Shown here in pieces: positions 13,010-25,167 of a DNA stretch of 64,000 nt. Position 1 is the first letter of the stretch. Every line of letters begins with the position of its first letter. The translations under genes and the position numbers were made by a program. Source of the DNA: Purshia tridentata (taxonomy: Eukaryota; Streptophyta; Magnoliopsida; Rosales; Rosaceae). Under the pieces are notes generated by a model. That model made no database searches, was not told the DNA's origin, and saw nothing but the letters and a program-made list of their open reading frames with translations. The DNA lies in assembly GCA_003254885.1 (NCBI GenBank), contig QANT01004997.1, positions 68,921 through 132,920 on the forward strand. The letters are read 5' to 3'.

Positions 13010-14755
13010 TCATATATATTTGATTTTGATATGTTCTTGATCACCATCTTTTTCTTCTTTCTTCTTTCCTTTGCTTTATTTTGTGAAGGTAATGTAATGG
13101 AAAGAGAGCAGAGTGTGATTAGAGGAGAATTTAGAGTTGAAATAATAATAAAAGGTGTAGATTTCTTGTTCTGCAGGGAATTAGTTACTTATATTTGGAT
13201 GCCATTTGTTAAGATCCAAGTTATGTTGTAACAATCCACCATTTTAGTGCAAAGGACGTGAAGTTTTCATCATTGAACAGATGAATGTCATTTTAATTTT
13301 TCTTACTGTTTTCATCATGTAATCTCTTAAAAACTCCAAAAGCCAAAACAGGGCAGAGAATAAAAGCAGTGGTACCTGAAGATGAGGAATATTCAAATAA
13401 TATCAGGACAGAAATGGTGCTCATATATGCTGTCAACTGCTTTTGAATGTAAATCACTGTAATATGAGTTGCTGAGTACCATTTGAAACATTTCAACTGA
13501 ATAAAAGAAGCCACATTTCCCTGGGAATTGAGAAATGACCAAGACTAAGAGCTGGAATAGATGGCCATTTTCTAATATATATTTGAAGAAACTAGATTTT
13601 GTCAGCAACAAAAAATCAAATGGTTGTCCAGAAAGAACAAAGATGAACCCAAAGAAAGGGGAATGAGGGGTGAAAACCATTTCAATCATTTAATTCCCAA
13701 ACACCATGCATAACAGAGATATTAAAAATCTCTTTCCCTCAGAATTTAATCCAGCAAAATCAAGAGTGCTGTTTTCATGCAACAATCACACAAATCTAAC
13801 TGCATAGTTTTTGTCCATTAAGAACATTTCCCTTAAGTACTAGAGTGGTGGTTCTTCAAATTGAATTTATCAAAAGCTAAAGCACAAGCAAACAGTTATA
13901 GAACACTGAATGAACTGTCTTGTTTGATTTACCACTCAATTTGGGTACACCATGAATTTTCCAATTTATATTGTTCTGGGTGGTAACAGCCAGTGCCAGC
14001 CAGTAGTACTCATGCCCTTAATTTCAGTCTTATTAGATCTCAGTAATTACTTTTAAGGTTGGAATCTGATAATATCTGAGTGGGCTGGCTAATAAGCCTA
14101 GCTAGTTGAGAACAAATGACCAGACTAAATGACACATGGGGTTTGCACACTTAGAAATTTCCCAGCAGCATCTTCCAATAGGGGCTTTGCTTGTGGGAAA
14201 TGCAAGTAGCTTTTGTTAATTTGTATATAAAAATATATATGTTATTATAATTGGTTATCCTTCTGCAGCCAGCAAGTACTGATGACACTGAAATCTCAAG
14301 CTTTTGCTATATATTAAAACTCACATGCAACTCCAATTCTGATCACGTATCAACAATTGAAAAAATAATAACAAAAATCTTACTCTTCTAATAATAAATA
14401 AAAAGGAAACATTTAACCATATATGAAGAGCCATGGGCCTCTGCCCGCTACGTACTGTACTGGTCCATTTCTTGCACTATTTGATCGAATTTATTTTATT
14501 TGTTAATTATCTGATTTTTTTTTTTCTTTTGGGAACACTAAAAAAAACTTAAATACAAAGAAGAAAGTGATTAAACCAAGATAAACCCTTATTATACACA
14601 TGGAAATTATATCCTGAGAACAAAAACATATATTTGGTAGGTCTAGCGGTGATTCTGAAGCAAAATGTACAACATTTTCTAACTAAAAATTGTAGGAGAA
14701 GGATTAACAAAATTAACAATCTAAGATAAAAAAAAAAGGAATATTTAATATGCAA
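13010..14755. other. Intergenic region between convergent SAUR genes
   Basis: The two flanking SAUR genes point towards each other, so this 1.7 kb should contain both 3' UTRs. It is AT-rich, with short open frames on the minus strand (13293-13689) that have no family signature. I see no RNA gene or mobile element in it. Confidence 0.6.
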
Positions 14756-15184
14756 TTAATTAAACCTTCTCTGCTTCTTAATATCCTTCTTCTTGTTTCC
14801 TAAAGACCTGACCAAAATATGCTGAAAATGTTGTTCATCACAAGGAATTTTGAGTGCACCTTCTTGCTCAAACCCATACTCCTCTGCCACCCTATCCATC
14901 AAAACCCTAAAATCCGGAGTCGACAAACACCTCATGGGAATCACAAACCTCCTCAGCTCCGGCCCCACGTACACCGCGAAGCACCCTTTTGGAACCACAG
15001 CAGATTGCTCCGGATTAACCCGCTGTGCATCTGACAATATTACTTCTCCGGCAAGCAAGGACTCGTCTACGGAGTTCTCCCCGGGTTCCAAGAGCCCTAC
15101 CGTCATGAAATCCCTTCCGGGTTTACTAGGGTTTAGTAGCCATAGCGGGTGATGAATGATCTTCGGCCATGCAATGTGCTTCAT
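14756..15184 (-). CDS. SAUR-family auxin-responsive protein (142 aa)
   Basis: A second intronless SAUR gene, on the opposite strand. The domain is at about residues 63-125: VVPKGCFAVYVG, LRRFVIPMRCL, the EEYGFEQ signature and LKIPCDE. I chose the ATG at 15184 (MKHIAWPK) rather than an upstream in-frame ATG at 15259, because the extra 25 residues are a His/Tyr/Ile-rich translation of a (TA)n and CATCAT simple repeat that looks like leader sequence. The C-terminus is lysine-rich (GNKKKDIKKQRR). It diverges too far from its two neighbours to be a recent tandem copy. The role is inferred from the family (auxin/growth response). Confidence 0.92.
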   Translation of the reverse strand: MKHIAWPKIIHHPLWLLNPSKPGRDFMTVGLLEPGENSVDESLLAGEVILSDAQRVNPEQSAVVPKGCFAVYVGPELRRFVIPMRCLSTPDFRVLMDRVAEEYGFEQEGALKIPCDEQHFQHILVRSLGNKKKDIKKQRRFN

Positions 15185-16286
15185 GATTGTGTATATATAT
15201 ATGTATATATATGTACGTACGTAGCAGTAGTAGTGCTGGTGATGATGATGAATTATCATAAAAAGAATGCACCTAACAAAAAGAAATTCGAAACTGATGA
15301 GGTGTTCATGATATCACAGAGAAAAAGCTTAATTCTTACAATATTATGTTGCAGGAAAAAAACTCTTTCTCTGCGAAACACGACATTTTGTGTATTTTAG
15401 AGGAGATGGTCATTTGGGGTTTTCTGTTGTTGATGATTAAGTTGGGGATGATATATAAACAGGAATTAATGATCGAATTCATGGCACCATTGACTGCTCC
15501 GCCATACAATTCTCCCAACCCTTCTTCTATATTTGGCTTGTCCATGTGTGTTTTTAATTTATATGTATTTGGCGGCCACAGTAATTAATTAATATATATT
15601 TGTACTCTACTCAATTATATGTGTGGTCGAATAGATCAAAATATTACCAAATTAAAATAGTCGAAATTAATTTGTTAAAAGTTTTAATTGTTTAAGTCTA
15701 CATTTCCAACAAAATAAATTTCTTCCAAATTCTATATTTTTTAATTCTCAAAATTTCTTCGAAATCCTCGATGATATCCCACCGAAAGAGTTTTATTAAG
15801 AACCCCAACAAATAATTTATGGAGTACATTCATTTATGATTGTGAGACACATGGGCATGTAGAATGTAATTAATTAGTATATATACTTGCTCTACAAAAT
15901 CAATCCATCGTTCATTCCACACCACATTCTTTTGGACTAGAAGCCCAAATATGGATGATTAAATTCTATTCACATTTTTCAGTCATGTTGCCAAATTTGG
16001 AATATGCCAAATTAAGTACTTTATAAAATTATAGAAAAGAGAGCCTTTTACTGTGGTCGCCAGTAGTAATTATGAAGAACCAATTAACACATATGCTTTC
16101 AAACTCCTTTTTTTTTGTTATAAAAAAAAATTAAGTTAATTAAAAATACAACTTGGTTTATATATATATATATGTATCTGGATCTATTCTGCAGATCAGT
16201 GCAAGTAGATGCTCGATCTTTGTGAGCAATTGGATAATAGGGTATAAAATTGAGGGGTTGTGACCATGAGCTTTGACAAATATATG

Positions 16287-16318
<32 letters not shown>

Positions 16319-17220
16319 TTTAAAATATTTATTTCCAATTCCTTCCGATTAATGTTGTTAGACTTTGGATACATCGATATTGGGCACAACAAAGCATCTA
16401 TATATAAAAGATGGGTTCGATTGTCTCGAGCGATATATACCATTAGAAATTTTATCATGTCTTGCTAAACATGCATGCTTTGTAGGTATATTAAAGTTGT
16501 ATGCATGCTAATATATACTTCCAACTGCTAAGAAAGATATTCGGCCATTCCTTAAATAATTAATTCATGGGCACAAGGCTATCTTTACTAGCTAGCTAGC
16601 CTGGATGCCATTTGAATATTGGATTGGACGTACTGTTAAAAAAATGTAAGATAAATTGAGTCATATATATACACACACTCTTTTTTTCGAATGGAAATTT
16701 TAAATTTGGAATCTCTTTGATCTAGATGGAGAAATACTATTAGAAGTAATACAAATTGCTAGCTAGCTAGTTGGTCAGAGAGACACGATTTTAAGATAAA
16801 ACATTTGCATCCAATTGAAGATGTGCTTGAAGAATTCAACCATACCTGCAATGAATCCATGCATATTAGTTCTGTATATTTATTAATAAGAACCAAGGTA
16901 TAAATTAGCTAGGTCCACTGAGTAAACTTGGGAGGTACGTTTTTCTTTTTTGGGTTGGCCGGACCACTTAATACATGGTTAGCCTATTAAATTTGAGCAT
17001 TTAATACGATACAACCTATTTTGTCAGTGCTAATTAAGCTTGCATTACCTTATAGTCCTATTCAAAAATTAAATGTATTCAATATGTGCATGGACAGTAT
17101 TCAAGTCACATTTGGAAAGCCTTACACAATCTGATCTCCTTCCTGAGTTCTACAGCACAGTGATACATATTCACAGCATCCACACCTTTCTCATCTCCCT
17201 CTACCTTATTCCCAATTCCA
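15185..17220. other. Divergent SAUR promoter region, AT-rich
   Basis: About 2 kb between the divergently transcribed second and third SAUR genes. It presumably carries both promoters. It contains (TA)n/(TATATG)n microsatellites near 16160-16175 and 16280-16320 and several GCTAGCTAG-type short palindromes (around 16590 and 16760). No coding signal is supportable: the 119-codon minus frame at 16099-16458 is a translation of the simple repeats. Confidence 0.6.
16280..16322. repeat. (TA)n microsatellite
   Basis: An interrupted TA dinucleotide run with TATATG variants lying upstream of the third SAUR gene. Simple repeat; no function is inferred. Confidence 0.85.
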
Positions 17221-17679
17221 ATGGCAACCACTAGCAAGAGGGTCAAAACAATCAGGCAAGCCATCCACCTCAAACAAGTAATGAAACTCTGCAAGGCTGT
17301 AAGCCTCAATTCCAAGTCTACCCTTACTACTCCCTCAGGCTTTCTTCCTGTTTACGTTGGATGGAATCAAACTCGTTTTCTGATTCCAACTCGATTCCTC
17401 AACTTTCCGGTATTCGTTGCCCTTCTTAACGAATCCGGGGAGGAATTTGGGTTCAAGTTGAATGGAGGAATAGTGTTGCCATGTGATGTTGACTTCTTCA
17501 AACAAGTACTGAACTTGCTTCACAAGGATGAGAAGAGGCATGGTGGGTTGGAGCTGGATGAGTTCTTGAATATGATTTCTGAGGTGCGTGATTTTGATTC
17601 ATCTACTACTTGCAACAAGGAAGATAAGAACCCCAATTGTGATGGATTTAGACCTTTGTTGCAGAAAGCTAGGGCCTGA
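17221..17679 (+). CDS. SAUR-family auxin-responsive protein (152 aa)
   Basis: The third intronless SAUR gene of the group. The domain is at about residues 37-100: PSGFLPVYVG, TRFLIPTRFLN, the EEFGFKL signature and IVLPCDVDFF. The N-terminus is basic (SKRVKTIRQAIHLKQVMK), as in the first gene, and the C-terminal 40 residues are acidic and then Asn/Lys-rich. The first ATG of the frame is used. The LNESGEEFGF core places it clearly in the family, but the central strand (GWNQTRFLIP instead of the common GxELxRFxIP) is somewhat divergent. A role in auxin-related growth control is inferred from the family. Confidence 0.93.
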   Translation: MATTSKRVKTIRQAIHLKQVMKLCKAVSLNSKSTLTTPSGFLPVYVGWNQTRFLIPTRFLNFPVFVALLNESGEEFGFKLNGGIVLPCDVDFFKQVLNLLHKDEKRHGGLELDEFLNMISEVRDFDSSTTCNKEDKNPNCDGFRPLLQKARA

Positions 17680-18593
17680 TCGATGAATATTATGGTCTTT
17701 GGCCATGGTGGGTTATATTAGTTGAATAATTTTGGGATATATATAGTTAAGATTAATTCTCATTTCATTTCTCTTCTTCTCAATTGTGCAATTGTAATCC
17801 TTAATCAATATTAAGGTTTAAACAGTTATGTAGTTGTTAAATGTTGATGTTAATTTGATGTTAATTTTGTTTGGCCGGAGTTATGATATTGTTGAATATG
17901 GGGGAGGATTGATGTATATAGATGGCAATCTAGCCCGATTATGCAGTTATATATTCCAATCACTGTACATACACAGCCTAGATTTCCTTCTATTTGCATC
18001 AAGATTTTGCATAAGGGGGTTAAATATTTTGAGACAATATCCACATGAAAATGTGAAGTTTTGCTTTATTATATATTATTCTAGATATTTTTACTGATTG
18101 CTATAATCAATTTTAGTTTAGATGCTTATATAGTCCTATTTCTATTCTAATCTATTAATTAGTACCATATTTTGTGATTTATTGATAATTCGACACCCCT
18201 CATTTAATAAGTTGGGGTTGAGATTTACACTGACAATTCATTTCTTATAAAAAAAAAAAAATGTATGAAATTTTTCCTAATATGACATCATTAATTTTGT
18301 CCAAAAACTCGGTAAGTACTTGTTGCGATGAGGCCAATTTATGTAATGCTGCATGAATATGTTCGTGAAGGAAAATATGTTTTCTATAAAATAAAAAATA
18401 AAAAACTAGAAAATCTTCTGACAAAAACAAAAAACAAAATAAAAAGTTTTCCTTTCATTTTGTATTGTTGACGTGTCAATAATCTTATCCGGGGGGCCCA
18501 CTTCGAACGCTTAGTTAGCTGAAGCAATTTTCGACTGAGAGAGTGTGTTTCGCACCAAAAAAACAAAAATAGAGAAAGAGAGCAAACACAATC
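17680..18593. other. Intergenic region, 3' UTR of SAUR and promoter of TPR gene
   Basis: Contains the 3' UTR of the third SAUR gene and, in its last 200 bases, the presumed promoter and leader of the TPR gene. No gene is seen. Confidence 0.6.
18468..18479. promoter_or_regulatory. Near-palindromic ACGTGTC (ABRE/bZIP-type) site upstream of TPR gene
   Basis: TTGACGTGTCAA lies about 115 bases before the ATG of the TPR gene. It combines a TGACG half and an ACGTGTC core, both known bZIP targets. That it is used is inference from position only. Confidence 0.35.
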
Positions 18594-21500
18594 ATGTCAA
18601 TCGCAGCAACAACGACGATGACGATGACGACATGTCGTTTCGTTATGCTTCGAATCCAATGCTCTGATTCGAAGCCCAGAACTGGTTTCGGAACAAAAAC
18701 CAACAGCAAGAACAAGAACAAGACCAGCCTCAACAAGGTACCATGTCTGAAAATGATGACCAAGATTAAGCCTTCTTTTTATTTTATATTTTAATTAAAG
18801 CTTTTTAATTTTTGCTTAAAATTTAAAATTTCTGGAGCAGGAATCAACCAGTAAACGGTCTGGTGCTGTTCCTACTCGTAAGTGGATATCACCCTTTTGT
18901 ATTTATATAATTCATTTTCGTTTCTTATTTTCTGGAAATTTAGCTTTCACAGCCAACTTGTAGCTTTTTTTGGACAGTAGCCAACGTGTAGCTAAAGTAT
19001 GAGTGTATTACCACAGACAAACAAGTTAAACATGCCCATTTAGCTAATTTCTGACTCCGAGTTTTAGTCTTTTCATACTGGTGCTTTGCACACCTTGTTA
19101 TATTGGTATCTAAAGTATGCTACAATTTGTTCTTTATTTATTTAATTTTTTATGTTATCTGGCTATTGGAAAGTTGCCCTTTTTTAGTTATATTGAAAAA
19201 TTCATGACCACTTGTAGGTTTGGACATGCATGTAATTTTCACGGACAATCATGTTTTCATCCTCGTTTAATACTATAATTTTCTAGTCCCAACTTCTTGT
19301 TTAGTTAATGGGAACTGCTCCTTATATTATTATCTTGGTTTTTATTGCATTCAAGTTGAGGTGACATTTTATTTGTAGAGGCGCCTGGATTAAGTTCTCG
19401 ATTTGATGGAAAGTCCAAGAGAAACCCTGTGGACCTTGAGTTTGAGGAACGGCTAGAAGCAGTTAGAAGGTAAAATCTATTGTTAAGTTTGTGCATCAAA
19501 TTCCTTTTCACCATTCAGCCTTACCTAACACCATATTCTTTATCAAATAATTAATGATCTTGTCCTTTTCATAACTGTGATAGTTCAGCAATATATGTGT
19601 TTGTGTGTGCGTGTGTGTTGTTGCATTAGCATATTATAATGGCTGATTGGTTGGTTCCCTATTCATATATATATTTTTTAATTATTTCCAAAAAACATCA
19701 TCCCTTATGCACAAAATTCAGTTCAGCACTTGAGCAGAAGAAAGCAGAGGTAAAAAATGAATTTGGGGCAATTGATTATGATGCACCTGTTGAATCGGAG
19801 AAGAAAACAATTGGACTTGGTACACAGGTACACTTTTTCTTCTTTTTGTTTTTGAACCACTTAAATAATGCTAAGAATGATTTTTCACAGTACACATATC
19901 ACTAATTCAAAATTTTCATGGAATTAGATTGGAGTAGGTGTAGCTGTCGTGGTCTTTGGTTTGGTTTTTGCTTTTGGAGACTTTTTTCCTTCCGGAAGGT
20001 ATGACATAGCAGATTAAAGGGCTTCTAAGATTGGAATATTCCTATGTTTCTTATTTTCTTGTGTCTGGCCATGATCACTTGATTTATCATATTGCCTTTA
20101 TTTAGTTACAGGTCAAAAAACTGAACCTCTCTCTCATGTGTCTGTGCATGTTTGTAAATACTGTACAACTTTTGAAATTTTCTTTAAGAAGGCAAAATTA
20201 GTTTCTGGGAAGGAACCTGTGTCACTTTAGGGGTTGAATCAATTGGTATTTTATTATTGATTTTCTTTTCTTCTTATTCTAGCAGTTGACTGATGAGTAA
20301 TTTCTGAGGAATGATTTTGTTTTGATATGGCCTTCAAGTTTTCAGTTTCAGTCCTACTGAGGATGCTGCAGTAACCAATAATAAACTTTCTGAAGAAGAG
20401 AAGGTGTCCCTTCAGGTGATGCTCATAGGTTATATCTTTTTTCCTTTTTGTTTAGTGTAGATTTTTTGCTTAAAAATGATCCTGACTTCAGTATAGATCA
20501 TTTCTGAAAGATGTGTAAAAGCACTGAAGGCATTAAGCTAACTCTCAATCTAGAGAACTGCTTTTGTTTATGGGCTTGTGTATGGGCTTGTGTATCACTT
20601 CTGCATTTCTCCACTATCGCTTACTCTATTTTGTTTACTTTTGCCCAATCCTAATAAGCTGTAGATTCTTACTGTGCATTATGAAAGAATCATGAAAAGA
20701 TAATTAACACTTATTATTGTTGTTAAAAACATTTTTACTTTTGATTTGTGGCAGCCGAGGCTGAAAGAATATGAAGCAATACTTAGTAACTCCCCAAAAG
20801 ATCCAACTGCTCTTGAGGTGAGTCATAGTGTGTTACACGACATACGATTGTGCATCTTTTGTTACTGAATCATTCTACTGCTTTTATTGAGGTTTTACTT
20901 TGTTTCTCTATTTAGTTAATGTATACATGATGAAACCCCTAGTTTGTTTCCATTCTCATTTTAATATGCTTTGGAACTAACATCAAAATATATCATTCCT
21001 GGTTTCAAGAATAATAATGGGATCACCAATGTGAGTATCAATTGTTTACGTTAATGTTTGTTGAAATGTATAAAAATAAACTTTACACATGGACCTATTC
21101 AAATGATTTTTAGCTTCCCCCATAGCCATCTGTCGGACAATTTCTACTATTTTTGTATCACTATAAGAGGAAGGAGAACATTGTGGAGCACAGGAAAGTT
21201 GGAAAAAGAGAATAATGAAATAGCCTGATGAACCTCTGTCTTCATATTATTATCATTAAGCAAAAACTAAACACACAACCAACAAAAAATAATCTTTATT
21301 TTCTTCTAATTGGAAATGAATAGAAATTGTGAAGAGTAAGTCAAATCCAAAGGCCTGACTTGATTGCTTATGGTTCTGGTTTACCATCAACTCTTCTGGG
21401 GCAGCCTTATCAAATATTTTCGTTGGGCTTTGCAGGGAGCTGCAGTGACCTTAGCAGAATTAGGAGAATATACTCGGGCTTCCACTCTGCTCAAGGACTT

Positions 21501-21611
21501 GGCTAAGGTTTCTTCTTTTTGGATTATTGCACATTATATGTGGCACGCACTGCTTAAAATGTTCTATATGGAGAATTCTCAGCCTGATAAATCCATATGA
21601 ACTTCTCTCAT

Positions 21612-21644
<33 letters not shown>

Positions 21645-23833
21645 TTTCTTTTTTTCTTTTTTTTTTTTGTTTGGGGGGTTGCACAGGAGAAACCAAGTGA
21701 TCCTGAAGTTTTTCGTTTGCTGGGAGAAGTCAAATATGAACTCAAGGATTATGAAGGGAGTGCCGCTGCATATCAGGTTTCTTCAACGGTCAGTCTTCTG
21801 AAAACTGGGTACACTAACAGCTAACTTCATGTAGAAAGCAGTCGAGCGAGCTTGGTAGAGTAGAAATCAAATAATTTATATCATGGAAGATGCATTGATG
21901 TTATTAGTTAGTTGATAATATGCGTGACTATTACTAACATAAGTTCAATAATGTCATACATGAATGTTCTGTTGTTCTGTGACAGGTTGCTAAAGATCTC
22001 GAATTTGAGGTTCTGCGCGGCCTTACAAATGCATTACTTGATGCTAAAAAACCAGATGAGGTTTTCTACTATTCTTGTGGATTGAAATAAAAATGCACTA
22101 CCCTTCGTTTCAAAATATCTGTGGTAGAATTCTTAACGAGGTCCTTAGGGTCCAAATAATTTAGCAGGGTGATGATAATACATATGGTATTAAATGTCTT
22201 ATAACTTATAAGATAATTTAACCTGTTCTAGATTATGCTATCTCATTTTCATGAACTTGCCCAATCTGTTGAACTGTGGCTTGACTCTGGGTGAGAAATC
22301 AAAGAAATTTGGTGGCACACTGTCACCAACCTTGATTTATTTGTCTGATCCCTTATTTAATTATATGTTGTGAAATTCTGAATCTTAATTGCCTCCTACT
22401 TTAATGAGTTTCTTACAACTAGTAAATCAAACTTGTTCCGTCGTCCCCCTCCCCCTCATTTTTGTTTGCAGGCTGTTAAATTTCTTCTTGCTTCTCGAGA
22501 ACGTATACATGTAGACAATTCAGACGCGAAGGCTGGAAGCAGTACAACTGGAACAGATTTGCAAGTGGACCCTATTCAAGTGAGTCATGGTTTTCTATAA
22601 TATAAATATTACATATTTTGGCATCACTGAAATGGCTACTGAAGCATTATTGCACTTTTGTTTTTAAGGTGATAAAAAAGTAAACCAAACCAAATTGATT
22701 TGCCAAGTTTAAACAAATCTATGATATTCCAAATTTATCCCTGCACCACTCTCTGTTTCTTCTTTTCAAGTTTAAAGATTTTCTGTTCAATTGTTTACTT
22801 ACCGTGAGATGTTACTTTTCGGGTTCAAATCTTCATGCTATGCAATGTCTGATTCTTTTTGTTTTTGTTTATCATTTTTCCCTTTTCTGGTTACGCCATG
22901 AATAATCAGGTCGAATTACTTCTTGGAAAAGCCTATTCAGATTGGGGCCATATCAGTGATGCTGTATCTGTTTATGATCGGCTAATCTCTAGTCATCCAA
23001 ATGACTTCCGTGGTTATTTGGCTAAGGTTTCTTTTCGCTTTCTTGCATTTTTTGAAAAGTCTTTTTTTCTGCTTTATGTACATGTATGTAAATACATATA
23101 ATCAAAAGTCAGCTAATCAAGTTTCTTGGCTAAGTTCTTTAAGACTTCTGCAGGGAATTATCTTGAGAGAAAATGGTAAAGTTGGAGATGCAGAGAGGAT
23201 GTTTATCCAGGTAAATATATGAATGTCTATTGCCAAATGAAGTATGTTCCTGTAGATACGCATGCACACACCCATTACATGTAAAGATAATATTTTGTTT
23301 TTCATTAGAGTCAAGTGGGGAGAAGTATATCTTTGTAGATACACATGCCCACACATGCACAAAAGCATTACATGGGTAATGTGAAGAATGTTCAATTTAG
23401 TGTACCATCCTATCTATACTAATGCCTGCAACTATTAGTTACCAAGGGAGCTCTATGCTATTGTTCCAATCTGTTGAATCCCATGGCTGTAACTGGAAGG
23501 ATGACATTTCAATTTTCTTTTTTAATTCTTAAACCAACTTGATTGACATCCATTCTAACACAGCTACCAATTTAGGATGGGTGTGTTCTATTGTGCAATT
23601 AGTAACCCTTTATCTAACACAACTTACTACCAATTCCAAGTGAAAAGGGATTTAGGATGGGTGTTGGCGTCTGTAATTGTATGAAAAATTTACGTCTAAT
23701 AATTCTCCAAGTGTGCATGCGTGTGTGTTTGTGTGAAAGTATATATCTATAAATCATGGTGGTTGATGTGCAGGCACGGTTTTTTGCACCAGAGAAAGCC
23801 AAGGCATTTGTAGACAGATTTTCAAGGCAATGA
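18594..23833 (+). CDS. Plastid membrane-anchored TPR protein (386 aa), 14 exons
   Basis: Exons: 18594-18737, 18841-18877, 19379-19469, 19722-19827, 19928-19998, 20346-20415, 20755-20817, 21436-21507, 21687-21776, 21986-22060, 22472-22579, 22910-23026, 23154-23210, 23774-23833; lengths sum to one frame of 386 codons plus stop. The N-terminus is Ser/Thr/Lys-rich without acids, as expected of a chloroplast transit peptide. Near residues 127-150 is one hydrophobic segment (IGVGVAVVVFGLVFAFG). After it come several TPR-like helix pairs: EYEAILSNSPKDPTALEGAA, EKPSDPEVFRLLGEVKYELK, LLLGKAYSDWGHISDAVSVY and GIILRENGKVGDAERMF. It resembles plant proteins described as chloroplast lumen common family/SLOW GREEN 1-like. 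TPRs mediate protein contacts, so a role in assembly of a thylakoid or envelope complex is likely, but the client is unknown. The plastid location is inferred. Confidence 0.88.
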
Positions 23834-25167
23834 CCCCATTTTCACTGCCCAAGTATGGTGCGCCATACAGTTACGGGATGAAATATCCAGTTGCAAAAGC
23901 ATCTTATATATGGTACCACGTTTGACCATTGATATTCAGTTGCATAGACCTCAAAATTCAATTTTGTTCAAGAACTCCTCATTATAAGGGTCGTGAAAGA
24001 AGTAAATGATAGTATTGTAGAAAAAGTCGCTCGGGATCATTTTATATTTGATTATGGTTTTCCATGTTATGTAGTCTACTACATAATTCAATCATTGATG
24101 AAATTTAGCCTTCAATAGTATTTTTCTGTTTTTGGTGAAATTTTTCATAACAATTAACCTTCTAATTAATAATAACTAGATTAATAAGAGGTTAGCCAAA
24201 AACCCCAAGTATATCAAAATAATTAAATGAAAACAACATGAAAATTGTAACTGTATATATAAGGAAAATTTTCACAAATAGACTAAATTAATTTCAAAAT
24301 GACTTTTTTAGACTACTCAAACATTTTTGGACTTTTTAGCTTTTTGGCACAAAATAAGATAAAAATACTCTCACTTCATTATAAGGCCTGTACAAATAGT
24401 ATACGAACAGTGGACATGTTGTGGACAAACTAAGGACACGAGTTAACATGTCCATCATTTATCCACTGTCTGTACACTATTTGTACAGGCCTTGTAAATA
24501 GGCAGTACAAATAAATCCAACACTTTTAAGTCCACCTAGTGTACAAATAATGGATAGGTTGTGGACAAACTAAGGACAATATAATCCTGCAACACGAGCT
24601 AACTTGTACATTTGTACAGGCCTTGTAATAGAGTGGGGGTATTTTTGTCTCATTTTGTGCCAAAGATCTAAAAATGTCTAAAAATGTTTGAATGGTCTAA
24701 AAAAGTCATTTTAAAATTAAATTGGTCTATTTGTAGAAATTTCCCATATATGGATATGGATACATCATATAAATTGCAACTCCGGAGATAAATTTGCATT
24801 TTCTCCCAAGATTTGCACCCACTCTCCACGCATATAGACTGGAGATAAATTGGATGGACCCTCTAATTGATTTGATGGGTTCAGCTTGTTAATTAGAAGG
24901 AGATATTTACTTTTTTAATTTGTATTTTTAATGATTTTTTAAATTTTATTTGTTTTATGAACTAAAAATAAACCAAACTCCAATTTTATCGAACCTTTTT
25001 GGAGCCTTACTACTTTTATTCAGAAGCAGGTGAAGTAATTTAACTTTCTCAATGGAAATTACATTTAAGTTACATCAATAAAAATTATTTTCCCAAAAAA
25101 CCCACCAACCAAATTCATCAATATTCCCAAAGACATAAAAGAGGGAAAAAAAAATCCAATTCCCAAA
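23834..25167. other. Intergenic region containing a MITE
   Basis: Holds the 3' UTR of the TPR gene, the inverted-repeat element at 24263-24744, and on the right the 3' UTR of the small minus-strand gene. No other feature is seen. Confidence 0.65.
24263..24744. mobile_element. MITE-like element with ~110-bp terminal inverted repeats
   Basis: The first 110 bases or so (starting GGAAAATTTTCACAAATAGA) match the reverse complement of the last 120 or so (starting GGGAAATTTCTACAAATAGA) with scattered mismatches. The inner part holds a second set of repeats: AAGGCCTGTACAAAT near 24385 is mirrored at 24479-24494 and again near 24613, and a TTGTGGACAAACTAAGGACA motif occurs twice (about 24419 and 24559). 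There is no coding capacity. Length, long TIRs and terminal sequence fit a non-autonomous Mutator-like (MULE) MITE. A clear target-site duplication was not found; AT-rich flanks on both sides blur it. Confidence 0.75.

Noticed and set aside
13293-13689. Overlapping minus-strand frames (73 and 98 codons) between SAUR genes
   Set aside because: They lie in the expected 3' UTR, overlap each other in different frames and resemble no family.
15185-15259. Upstream in-frame ATG for the second SAUR gene
   Set aside because: Would add a His/Tyr/Ile-rich segment coded by simple repeats; the ATG at 15184 gives a normal SAUR N-terminus.
16099-16458. 119-codon minus frame
   Set aside because: Its core is Tyr-Ile repeats read from a (TA)n microsatellite.
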